From: Geothrix sp. SG200
Lineage (GTDB): Bacteria; Acidobacteriota; Holophagae; Holophagales; Holophagaceae
DNA length: 64,000 nucleotides
NCBI RefSeq assembly: GCF_022808935.1
Contig: NZ_JAKZFR010000001.1
Span: 1,054,001-1,118,000 of the forward strand
Direction: 5' to 3'
Under the pieces are notes generated by a model, which was not told the origin of the DNA, did no database searches, and saw only the letters and a list, made by a program, of their open reading frames with translations. The position numbers and the translations under genes were made by a program. Numbering within the stretch: the first letter of the stretch is position 1; every line of letters begins with the position of its first letter. Below are positions 1-7,114 of the stretch, one piece after another.

Positions 1-246
1 CCGGTCGATGGGCGTGACGAAGGTGTGGTTCAGGCGGTCGATGATCTCGTGGGTGATGTCGTCGCCGGCATGCTCCAGGTCCTTCATCTGCCGGCGCAGC
101 TCCGCGAACCGGTCCGGGTCGCCGCTGCGGATCTCACGATCGAAGAGCTGCGCTGCTTGGTAGACATTGCCCGAAGCGGATTCCAGGAGATCGAAGAAAA
201 CCATCTCCCGGGGCTTGAGCCAGCGCATCACGGCATTTAAGGACAT
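1..246 (-). CDS. DUF47 / PhoU-like phosphate transport accessory protein (partial, N-terminal 82 residues)
   Basis: Reading from an ATG at 246 down to position 1 gives 82 in-frame codons, and the gene continues beyond the left edge. The visible part begins MSLNAVMRWLKPREMVFF and is rich in amphipathic helix, with the LEHAGDDITHEI stretch that corresponds to the E/D-rich metal-binding helix of PhoU. This fits the DUF47 family (YkaA-like), usually encoded next to a low-affinity Pit phosphate permease; such a permease may lie just outside the window. The gene diverges from phoR, and a possible Pho box lies in the shared intergenic region. Family assignment is confident. The link to Pit is inferred from known context. 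Confidence 0.8.
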   Translation of the reverse strand, partial: MSLNAVMRWLKPREMVFFDLLESASGNVYQAAQLFDREIRSGDPDRFAELRRQMKDLEHAGDDITHEIIDRLNHTFVTPIDR

Positions 247-288
247 GACCACTCCCAACAGATTCCGTCCTCCACTGTACCGGTTCCG

Positions 289-310
289 GGAGCGTAAACG
301 GAGCGTAAAT
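289..310. promoter_or_regulatory. Candidate Pho box: 11-bp tandem direct repeat
   Basis: GGAGCGTAAAC (289-299) is followed immediately by GGAGCGTAAAT (300-310). Read on the minus strand this is TTTACGCTCC repeated at exactly 11 bp, the spacing typical of PhoB binding units. It lies between the divergent DUF47 gene and phoR. The half-site differs from the E. coli consensus TGTCA, so assignment to PhoB is inference from spacing and neighbourhood. Confidence 0.45.
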
Positions 311-362
311 TGGCCGCTGGCCGGTGGGTTGTGACCCCGTAGACGGTGTATGGTCAGAAGGC

Positions 363-1715
363 ATGGCGGAACGCAGCTCACATCGCGAGACGGGGCCCGG
401 CGTGAGGGCCTTCCTGGAACGCGCCCTCGTCTGCCTGGGAGCCGTGCTGTTCCTGGGCCTGGGACTGGGCATGACGGTCCAGAAAGGAGTGTCCGCGCCC
501 TGGGTCCTGGGACTCGTGGCCACGGTGGTCCTGGTGGTCATCCTCATGGCCCGCTGGCAGGTGCGCCTGGTGGCGGAACCCCTGGGTCGCCTCCTGGGCG
601 GGTCGCGACCCAGCGCCATCGCGGATCTTCCCCAGGCATGGTCGGCGCTGGAACAGGAGAACCTGGACCTGCGGGAGCGCGCGGCCCGCGAAGATCGCCT
701 GCTCCCCGGCATCATGGCCCGGCTCGAGGAGGGCGTGCTGCTCTTCGGACCCACGGGCGGCCTGGAGCAGTTCAACCCGGCGGCCCAGCGGCACCTGGGC
801 TTGGGGGCGCCCCTGGACAAGGGGATGGCCGTGGCCGAGGTGTTCAGGGATCCCGACAGCCCTCCTGCGGTGCAGCGGGCCTACCAGGGCGTCCCTTCCG
901 AATGGCGGCTGGCGCGTGCGGGCCGCACGCTCCGGGTGCGGGCCATCCCCTTCGCGCCGGTGGGCAGCATCTCCGGCGTGCTGCTGACCGTCGACGATGT
1001 GACCAGCCAGGAGGCCCTGGAGACCACCCGGCAGAAGTTCATCTCCAACGTCAGCCACGAGCTGAAGACGCCGGTGACGGCCATCCGGATCGCGGCGGAA
1101 AACCTGCAGGAGGAGGACCTGCCCGAGGCTGCCCTGGGTGGGACGCGTTCCATCCTCCGGTCCGTGGATCGGCTGGCCATGCTGCTGGGGGATCTGTCGG
1201 AACTGAGCCGCATCGAAAGCGGGGCCATGCATCTGGAGCCGGTCCGGCTTGACCTCGCCGCCTTCATCGCCACGGTGGTGAAGGATCAGCAGGCCCGGCT
1301 GGCGGAAGCCTCCGTCCGGTTGGACGTGGACGTCGAGGCCCCGGATGGGGCCACCCTCATGGCAGACCCCCTCCGCCTGAGCCAGGTGCTGGAGAACCTT
1401 CTGTCGAACGCCATCAAGTTCAGCCCGCCTGGAGGCCGTGTGCGGCTCGGCGTCCGCCTATCGGCCCAGGGGCAGGTCTGGGAAGTCAGCGACGAGGGAC
1501 CGGGCGTTCCAGAGGCGGAGCAGGGGCGCATCTTCGAGCGGTTCTACCGGGCCCAGGCCGCGAAGGCCAAGCCCGGGACGGGCCTGGGGCTGGCCATCGT
1601 GAAGCACCTCTGCCGCCTGATGGGGGGCGAGGTCGCCCTCGAGAGCCGACCGGGGGAAGGGGCCACCTTCCGGGTGATCCTGCCGCCCCAGCCCGGAGAG
1701 CGCGACCAGGCCTAG
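363..1715 (+). CDS. phoR: PhoR-type membrane sensor histidine kinase
   Basis: Two hydrophobic segments near residues 20-65 are followed by a PAS-like domain (about 110-210), a HisKA domain with the phospho-acceptor in VSHELKTP (His232), and a HATPase_c domain with an N box (ENLLSNAIKF), a G1 box (DEGPGVP) and a G2 box (GTGLGLAI). Size (450 aa) and layout match PhoR, which phosphorylates PhoB when phosphate is limiting. I take the ATG at 363; an in-frame GTG at 324 would add 13 residues, and neither start has a convincing Shine-Dalgarno site. The gene converges on phoB and the pst operon instead of forming a phoBR unit. The PhoR role rests on this neighbourhood. Confidence 0.82.
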   Translation: MAERSSHRETGPGVRAFLERALVCLGAVLFLGLGLGMTVQKGVSAPWVLGLVATVVLVVILMARWQVRLVAEPLGRLLGGSRPSAIADLPQAWSALEQENLDLRERAAREDRLLPGIMARLEEGVLLFGPTGGLEQFNPAAQRHLGLGAPLDKGMAVAEVFRDPDSPPAVQRAYQGVPSEWRLARAGRTLRVRAIPFAPVGSISGVLLTVDDVTSQEALETTRQKFISNVSHELKTPVTAIRIAAENLQEEDLPEAALGGTRSILRSVDRLAMLLGDLSELSRIESGAMHLEPVRLDLAAFIATVVKDQQARLAEASVRLDVDVEAPDGATLMADPLRLSQVLENLLSNAIKFSPPGGRVRLGVRLSAQGQVWEVSDEGPGVPEAEQGRIFERFYRAQAAKAKPGTGLGLAIVKHLCRLMGGEVALESRPGEGATFRVILPPQPGERDQA

Positions 1716-1764
1716 CGGACCGGACGGGATCCCGTGCGCCGCCGCCACATCCTTCCGGGTGTCC

Positions 1765-2469
1765 TCAAGCCTCGCTGGGCCCGCCCAGGCGGTAGCCGAC
1801 TCCCACCACCGTTTCGATCTGCTCCGCCGCCACGGGGCCGATCTTGGCCCGGACCCGGCGGACGTGGGCGTCGATGGTGCGGCTCTCGCCGAGGTATTCC
1901 AGGCCCCAGACCTGCTGCAGGATCTTCTCGCGGGTGAGGACCCGGCGGGGATTGGCGAGGAAGTACACCAGGAGCTCGAACTCGCGGCGCGTGAGGTCTA
2001 CCAGCTGGCCGTCCACGCGGGTGGTGTGCATGTCCAGATCCACCGTGATGGGGCCGAAGGTGAGCTGGCGGGGGCGTTCGGACGGTTCCGCAGGCGTGGA
2101 CCGGCGGAGGATGGCCCGGAGCCTGGCCGCCAGTTCCCGGGTGGAGAAGGGCTTGGAAATGTAGTCGTCCGCACCCAGCTCCAGGCCGAGGACCCGGTCG
2201 ATCTCCTCGCTCCGCGCCGTCACGAGGAGGACGGGGAGGCTCCGGTGCGCGTTGTGGGCCCGAATGGCCCGGAGCACATCGAGGCCGTCCATGTCGGGCA
2301 GGCTCAGGTCGAGGAGGGCCGCGTCCAGACGGGATCCGGTGGCGCCGAGCGCCTGGAGGGCCTCCCGGCCGGTGCCCACGCTGGTCAGGCTGAAGCCTTC
2401 GCGGCGCAGATGCTGTTCCAGGCCGAGACGGATCTCGGTGTCGTCTTCCAGGAGGAGGATGTGGGGCAT
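1765..2469 (-). CDS. phoB: PhoB-type response regulator (OmpR family)
   Basis: This 234-aa protein has a receiver domain with the acidic pair ED at residues 8-9, phospho-acceptor Asp54 in ALLDLSLPDM and the conserved Lys106 in DDYISKPF. A winged-helix Trans_reg_C domain follows (about 135-230), with the LTRREFELLVYF and REKILQQVWG signatures. It is the last gene of the minus-strand pst-phoU operon, 14 bp after phoU. Phosphorylated PhoB would bind Pho boxes such as the one upstream of pstS. The OmpR/PhoB family is certain; PhoB identity follows from the operon. Confidence 0.87.
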   Translation of the reverse strand: MPHILLLEDDTEIRLGLEQHLRREGFSLTSVGTGREALQALGATGSRLDAALLDLSLPDMDGLDVLRAIRAHNAHRSLPVLLVTARSEEIDRVLGLELGADDYISKPFSTRELAARLRAILRRSTPAEPSERPRQLTFGPITVDLDMHTTRVDGQLVDLTRREFELLVYFLANPRRVLTREKILQQVWGLEYLGESRTIDAHVRRVRAKIGPVAAEQIETVVGVGYRLGGPSEA

Positions 2470-2483
2470 GGGATCCTTCCCCC

Positions 2484-3149
2484 CTATTCTACGGAATCGC
2501 CGCGGAGGTAGGTGTGCTTGGCGCTACGCCCCTCGAGGATGAAGAGCACTTCCTCCGCGATGTTGGTGGCCTGGTCCGCGATGCGCTCCCAGTTCTTGAT
2601 GACGAGGATCAGGTGGCTGGCCCGTTCGATGCAGAGGGGATCCGCCAGCATGCTGCGCAGCAAGTCGCGATAGAGCTTTCCGTAGAGGGCGTCCACACTG
2701 TCGTCGCTCAGGATGACGGCATGGGCCAGAGCGGCGTCGTTGCTCACGAAGGCGTCCACGGCCCGGCGGACCATGCTCCGGGTCTCCGTGCCCAGGCGCT
2801 CCAGATCATTCCCGGCCAGGATGGGCGGATGGACCATGCCCACGCGGCGGGCGATGTTGCAACAGTGGTCGCCAATGCGCTCCAGCTCAGGGATGATCTT
2901 CAGGCTCGAGGCGATGCGGCGCAGGTCAGAGGCCGCGGGGTTCCGGAGGGCCAGGAGATCGATGCACTGCTGATCGAGCTTCAGCTCCCACTCGTCCATG
3001 CGGCGGTCCAGGTGGTTCACCTGGTCGGCCTTGGCCTGGGACGGCTCTGCCAGGGCCTGGATGGTGAGCTCGAGCATCTCCTCCGCCACCCCGGCCATGG
3101 CCATGATGCCTTCCCGGAGTTCCTTCAGTTCCGTGTCGAACTGCCGCAT
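2484..3149 (-). CDS. phoU: Phosphate uptake regulator PhoU
   Basis: A 221-aa all-helical protein with two PhoU repeats. Each carries a metal-cluster motif: ELERIGDHCCNIARR in the first half and NWERIADQATNIAEE in the second. PhoU couples the Pst transporter to PhoR and keeps the regulon off when phosphate is plentiful. Its ATG overlaps the pstB stop codon (TGATG), so the two are probably translationally coupled. Length is normal for the family. Confidence 0.93.
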   Translation of the reverse strand: MRQFDTELKELREGIMAMAGVAEEMLELTIQALAEPSQAKADQVNHLDRRMDEWELKLDQQCIDLLALRNPAASDLRRIASSLKIIPELERIGDHCCNIARRVGMVHPPILAGNDLERLGTETRSMVRRAVDAFVSNDAALAHAVILSDDSVDALYGKLYRDLLRSMLADPLCIERASHLILVIKNWERIADQATNIAEEVLFILEGRSAKHTYLRGDSVE

Positions 3150-3931
3150 CAGCCGAACCTCCCCGTGATGTAGTCTTCCGTCATTTGAACCCTCGGTGTG
3201 GTGAAGATCCGCTCCGTCAGGTCCATCTCCACCAGCTTGCCCAGCCAGAAGAAGGCCGTGTAGTCGCTGACCCGGGCGGCCTGCTGCATGTTGTGGGTGA
3301 CGATGACGATGGTGAGGCTCTCTTTCAGTTCGCCAATGAGGTCCTCAATCTTCGAGGTGGCGATGGGATCCAGCGCCGAGCAGGGCTCGTCCATCAGGAG
3401 CACTTCAGGATTCACCGCCAGGGCCCGGGCGATGCAGAGCCGCTGCTGCTGGCCACCGCTCATGCCACTGGCGCTCTCCTTGAGCCGGTCTTTCACCTCA
3501 TCCCAGAGGGCGGCCTTGCGCAGCGCGTCCTCCACGATGCCGTCCAGGGTCGCACGATCCTTGACCCCGAAGAGGCGCGGTCCGAACGCGACGTTCTCGT
3601 AGATGGACTTGGGGAAGGGGTTCGGCTTCTGGAACACCATGCCCACGCGGCGACGGAGGTCCACCACGTCGATGCCGCCCCGGTAGATGTCCACCCCGTC
3701 GATCTGAATGTCGCCCCCGACGTTGACGTCTGCAGCGACCTCGTGGATGCGGTTGAAGCACTTGAGGAAAGTGCTCTTGCCGCACCCGCTCGGGCCGATG
3801 ATGGCCGTCACGCGCTCGGCATGGATGTCCAGGGAGAGGCCATCCAGGATCTTCTTCGGGCCATAGCTGAAGGCCATGTCGCGGACGGACAGTTTGATGG
3901 GCTTGGTTTCCGGGAGGGTGGGGGTGAGCAT
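3149..3931 (-). CDS. pstB: Phosphate ABC transporter ATP-binding protein PstB
   Basis: A 260-aa ABC ATPase with Walker [10 protein letters not shown], the signature [14 protein letters not shown], Walker [14 protein letters not shown] and the switch histidine in [10 protein letters not shown]. The NRIHEVA region and the C-terminal [10 protein letters not shown] tail are typical of PstB. It energises high-affinity phosphate import with PstA and PstC. Its start overlaps the pstA stop and its stop overlaps the phoU start, both as TGATG. Confidence 0.96.
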   Translation of the reverse strand: MLTPTLPETKPIKLSVRDMAFSYGPKKILDGLSLDIHAERVTAIIGPSGCGKSTFLKCFNRIHEVAADVNVGGDIQIDGVDIYRGGIDVVDLRRRVGMVFQKPNPFPKSIYENVAFGPRLFGVKDRATLDGIVEDALRKAALWDEVKDRLKESASGMSGGQQQRLCIARALAVNPEVLLMDEPCSALDPIATSKIEDLIGELKESLTIVIVTHNMQQAARVSDYTAFFWLGKLVEMDLTERIFTTPRVQMTEDYITGRFG

Positions 3932-4812
3932 CAGCGTGTCCGCCGTCGGATGGCGCGGTCCACCAGGCGGACCAGCAGGTTCAGGGTGAGGAGGACCAGG
4001 ATCATCACGGCCGCGGTGCCCGCCGCGATTTCCCGCGCGTCGGGCAGGGTGCCGTCCGAGGTGACGTACCAGAGGTGCACGGAGAGGGTCTCACCGGGCA
4101 CCGTGAGGCGGAAGTCCGGGAACTGGGCGCTGGCGTTGGTGCCCGCGGTGAAGACCAGGATGGCGCTCTCGCCGAAGGCCCGGCCCGCCGTGAGCACCAG
4201 GCCCGTGAGGATGCCGGTGGCGGCGTAGGGCAGGGCCACCTTGAGGATGGTCTGGAGCTTGGTGGCTCCCAGGCCGTAGCTGGCTTCCTTCAGTTCCCGG
4301 GGCACGGCCAGGAGGCTCACCTCGGTGACGCGGGTGATGACGGGGATGTTCAGGAGGGCCAGCGTGAGGGCGCCGGAGCGGATGGAGAAGCTCCAGCCCA
4401 TGGCCTGCACGAAGACGATCATGCCGAAGAGGGCAAGCACGATGGAGGGGGTGGCCGCGAGGGTCTCGATGCAGAGCCGGAGGAAGCGCAGGGCCCGGCC
4501 CTGGCCCGCATACGCCGCCATGTAAATGCCGGCGCCCAGGCCCACGGGCAGGGAAATGCCCAGGGAGAGCACCACCAGGTAGATCGAGTTGAAGATCTGC
4601 GGCTTGATGCCGCCGCCGGCGTCGAGGGTCTCGGGCATCTTCGTGAGGAAGCCCAGGTTCAGGACCGGCCAGCCCTGCTTGAGGATGGCCCCCACGAAGA
4701 GGATCAGCACGGCCACGAACGTCAGCGCGATGGCCCAGAGGACACCGCGCATGAGGCGGTCCACGACCTTGGAGGTCCGGGAGCGGCGGAAGACGGGGAC
4801 GGCGACGTTCAT
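3931..4812 (-). CDS. pstA: Phosphate ABC transporter permease PstA
   Basis: A 293-aa membrane protein with about six hydrophobic helices and the inner-membrane permease EAA-type loop ([20 protein letters not shown]), which contacts PstB. The ATG at 4812 is chosen because it gives the usual PstA N-terminus and overlaps the pstC stop codon (TGATG). The same frame stays open upstream, but only antisense to no better start and inside pstC. Confidence 0.93.
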   Translation of the reverse strand: MNVAVPVFRRSRTSKVVDRLMRGVLWAIALTFVAVLILFVGAILKQGWPVLNLGFLTKMPETLDAGGGIKPQIFNSIYLVVLSLGISLPVGLGAGIYMAAYAGQGRALRFLRLCIETLAATPSIVLALFGMIVFVQAMGWSFSIRSGALTLALLNIPVITRVTEVSLLAVPRELKEASYGLGATKLQTILKVALPYAATGILTGLVLTAGRAFGESAILVFTAGTNASAQFPDFRLTVPGETLSVHLWYVTSDGTLPDAREIAAGTAAVMILVLLTLNLLVRLVDRAIRRRTR

Positions 4813-5852
4813 CAGGCCTCCTTCCCGCGGCCCAGGCGACGAGTGGCCAGGATCAGGACCATGGTCAGCAGGTAGAGCAGCAGGCCCATGGCGAAGAGCA
4901 CGTTGTTCCAGGTGGAGCCGGCCGCCGTGTTGGGGAGCTCCTGCACCAGCTCGGTGGTGAGAGTCGCCGCCGGCGTGAAGAGGGCGCGGAGGAACGGAGC
5001 CCGGTCCGTGGATTCCCGCATGAGGGCCACCCACTGGGGGTTGTTGCCGATGACCATCTGCACGGCCATGGCCTCGCCGATGGCCCGGCCCAGGCCCAGC
5101 ACCATGGCGGTGAGCAGGCGGGGGCGGGCCGCGGGGATGAGGACGCGCCAGATGGCCTGCCAGCGGCTGGAGCCCAAGGCCTGGGCGCCTTCGTCCAGGG
5201 CGGCGGGCAGGGACTCGAAGGCGTCCGTGGACAGGCTGACGATGGTGGGCACGATCATGACCGCCAGGATCAGGGCGGACACGGCGAAGCCGGAAGCCGG
5301 GGCGTCTGCCAGCCAGGTCCGGCTCACCAGGGGCAGCACCACGGTGAGCCCGAAGATGCCGTAGACCACCGACGGGATGCCCACGAGCAGATCCATGACC
5401 TGGCGCATGAGGTTGCGCATCCAGGCCGGGGCCATCTTGGCGATGAACACGCCCGTGAGGACGCCGGCCGGGGCGGCGATGAGAAGGGCCAGCCCGGTGA
5501 CGCCCAGGGAGCCCGCGATGAAGGGCAGGATGCCGAAGCGATCCGAGGAGGGGGCCCAGTCCGTGGACAGGAAGACCTCGGAGAAGCTCAGGGTCCTCCC
5601 GGTGTTGCCGGCCATGGGCAGAAAGGCGGCCAGCCCGCGGGTGGCCAGGAAGTAGAGGATGCCTCCGATGAGGCCCACCACCAGGAGGCTGCAGACCAGG
5701 AAGCCGAGGTGGGCCCAGCGGTCCGCCAGCCGCTGGAGCCGGCTGTGCTTGAAGGCGGGTGCGCCGGCACCGGCCGGGCTGAGCCCATCCTCAAGCACGG
5801 GATAGCCGCCTTCGGAGGCGGCCGCGATGGAGACTTCAGGTGCCTGGGGCAT
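4812..5852 (-). CDS. pstC: Phosphate ABC transporter permease PstC
   Basis: A 346-aa permease with a cytoplasmic N-terminus of about 50 residues, then six hydrophobic segments and an EAA loop (ALDEGAQALGSSRWQAIWRV). The ATG at 5852 is preceded by an AAAGGCGAG purine-rich site. A start 24 codons upstream would run into the pstS-pstC hairpin. It forms the membrane channel with PstA. The 68-bp gap to pstS holds a strong stem-loop. Confidence 0.92.
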   Translation of the reverse strand: MPQAPEVSIAAASEGGYPVLEDGLSPAGAGAPAFKHSRLQRLADRWAHLGFLVCSLLVVGLIGGILYFLATRGLAAFLPMAGNTGRTLSFSEVFLSTDWAPSSDRFGILPFIAGSLGVTGLALLIAAPAGVLTGVFIAKMAPAWMRNLMRQVMDLLVGIPSVVYGIFGLTVVLPLVSRTWLADAPASGFAVSALILAVMIVPTIVSLSTDAFESLPAALDEGAQALGSSRWQAIWRVLIPAARPRLLTAMVLGLGRAIGEAMAVQMVIGNNPQWVALMRESTDRAPFLRALFTPAATLTTELVQELPNTAAGSTWNNVLFAMGLLLYLLTMVLILATRRLGRGKEA

Positions 5853-5871
5853 GGGCTCGCCTTTCCGCAAA

Positions 5872-5898
5872 CCACCCGGCGGCAGGGCCGCCGGGTGG
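5872..5898 (-). terminator. Stem-loop between pstS and pstC (attenuator or mRNA stabiliser)
   Basis: CCACCCGGCGGC (5872-5883) pairs perfectly with GCCGCCGGGTGG (5887-5898) across a 3-nt loop. On the transcript only three U residues follow, so it is probably a partial terminator or a 3' end-protecting hairpin. This arrangement would let PstS be made in excess of the permease. Confidence 0.6.
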
Positions 5899-5920
5899 GC
5901 AAGGGTGGTCCCGATGGATC

Positions 5921-6766
5921 TCAAAGCTTGGTCTTGAGGGACTTCACGTAATCCACCGGCAGGTAGCCGGCCTTGATCACGTTCCGCTGGAACGAGGGGC
6001 TCAGGATGTAGGCCAGGAAGTCCTCCACGGCCTGCTTCACCTTGGGATCGCCCAGCTTGGCGGGGTTCGTGTAGGCGTGGCCGAAGGAGAAGACGGGATA
6101 CTTGCCGGACTTCACGGCCTCGTTGGAGCAGGCCACGCCGTTGTAGGCGATGCCGGCGATCCGGTTCTTGTTCTTCTCGAGGTGCTCCAGCTCCACGAAG
6201 GAAATGGCCCCAGGCGTGGTGGCCACGGCCGCGACGACGGCGCCGGTGGAGTCCTGGATCAGCACGTCCTTGGCGAACTCCTGGTCGTGCAGGATGGTCT
6301 TCTTCTGGACGGCGCGGGTGCCGGAGGACTCAGGACGGATCACTCGGACGATCTTCCGGTTCTGCCCGCCGACTTCCTGCCAGTTGACGATCTTGCCGGT
6401 GAAGATCTGCTCGGCCTGCTGGGCGGAAAGGTTCTTCACGCCAACGCCCGGGTGGGCCACCAGGGTGAAGGGCTGGACCACGATGTTGTGGTTCTTGATG
6501 CCGGCCTTCTCCTGGTCGGGAGTGGCGAACACGTCGGAGATGCCGATCTGGCAGCCGCCGCTGGTCACCTGGTTCAGGCCGGTCATGGAGCCGCCGCCGC
6601 TCACAGCGATCTGGACACCGGGATGGGACTTCATGTAGTCCTCGGCCGCTTTCTTGACGATCGGGCCCAGGGCGGTGGAACCCATGACGGTCACGGTCTG
6701 GGCCTGGGCGGCCCCGGTCACCAGCAGGCCAGCCAGGATGGCCCGGGCCATGAATCGGATCTTCAT
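5921..6766 (-). CDS. pstS: Periplasmic phosphate-binding protein PstS
   Basis: A 281-aa protein with a Sec signal peptide, likely cleaved after AQA at residue 22. The mature part is a PBP-like fold with phosphate-contact motifs MGSTALGP, SGGGSMTGL and PESSGTR. The ATG at 6766 has a strong GAAGGAGG site 5 bp upstream. It is the first gene of pstSCAB-phoU-phoB and captures phosphate for the transporter. A Pho-box-like repeat lies 37-77 bp upstream of the start. Confidence 0.95.
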   Translation of the reverse strand: MKIRFMARAILAGLLVTGAAQAQTVTVMGSTALGPIVKKAAEDYMKSHPGVQIAVSGGGSMTGLNQVTSGGCQIGISDVFATPDQEKAGIKNHNIVVQPFTLVAHPGVGVKNLSAQQAEQIFTGKIVNWQEVGGQNRKIVRVIRPESSGTRAVQKKTILHDQEFAKDVLIQDSTGAVVAAVATTPGAISFVELEHLEKNKNRIAGIAYNGVACSNEAVKSGKYPVFSFGHAYTNPAKLGDPKVKQAVEDFLAYILSPSFQRNVIKAGYLPVDYVKSLKTKL

Positions 6767-7114
6767 CGTTGCCTCCTTCAATGACCTCGACTCTGAAGGG
6801 CATGGGTAAAGGCCTGTGACCATGGGTGTGACATCCCTGTAACTTCCGCCGGGCCGCCCTTGGCCCCCCCCGGGGGTTCCAGGCTTGCCCCCGAGGGAAT
6901 AAGTGGATTTAATGATTGAAGATCCAGCGGGCAGATCGAGGCCACGCCCTTTGCCCCCGGGGATCACGACCATCCCTTTTTTCCATTCCGGGTGGCCGAA
7001 GCCAGGGCAGGGCCCCCTTCGGTTTCCCGACCTCCCATCCCGATATCCAGCCCCAAGGAAGGCCGCCGCGCTTGCCATGCGCCAGCCGTAGCCTGGGAAC
7101 CCACAGGAGAATCC
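6767..7114. other. Divergent intergenic region between pstS and the RNase E/G gene
   Basis: This 348-bp gap holds the pstS leader and Pho-box-like repeats at its left end, then a C/G-homopolymer-rich stretch (about 6860-6895) and a short AT-rich patch (about 6898-6925) that could hold the promoter of the ribonuclease gene. I see no convincing gene in it. Confidence 0.6.
6803..6843 (-). promoter_or_regulatory. Candidate Pho box upstream of pstS
   Basis: On the minus strand GTTACA, GTCACA, GTCACA and TTTACC follow one another at 10-12 bp steps (plus-strand positions 6838-6843, 6827-6832, 6815-6820 and 6805-6810). The central TGTCACA-like units match the PhoB half-site TGTCA[CT]A. The position, 37-77 bp before the pstS start, fits an activator site. 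Confidence 0.65.

Noticed and set aside
1724-1735. Palindrome ACGGGATCCCGT between phoR and phoB
   Set aside because: Only 12 bp, no U tract on either strand; not convincing as a terminator.
6903-7091. Small plus-strand ORF of 62 codons before the RNase E/G gene
   Set aside because: Pro/Arg-rich, no ribosome-binding site and no recognisable pattern; probably chance.
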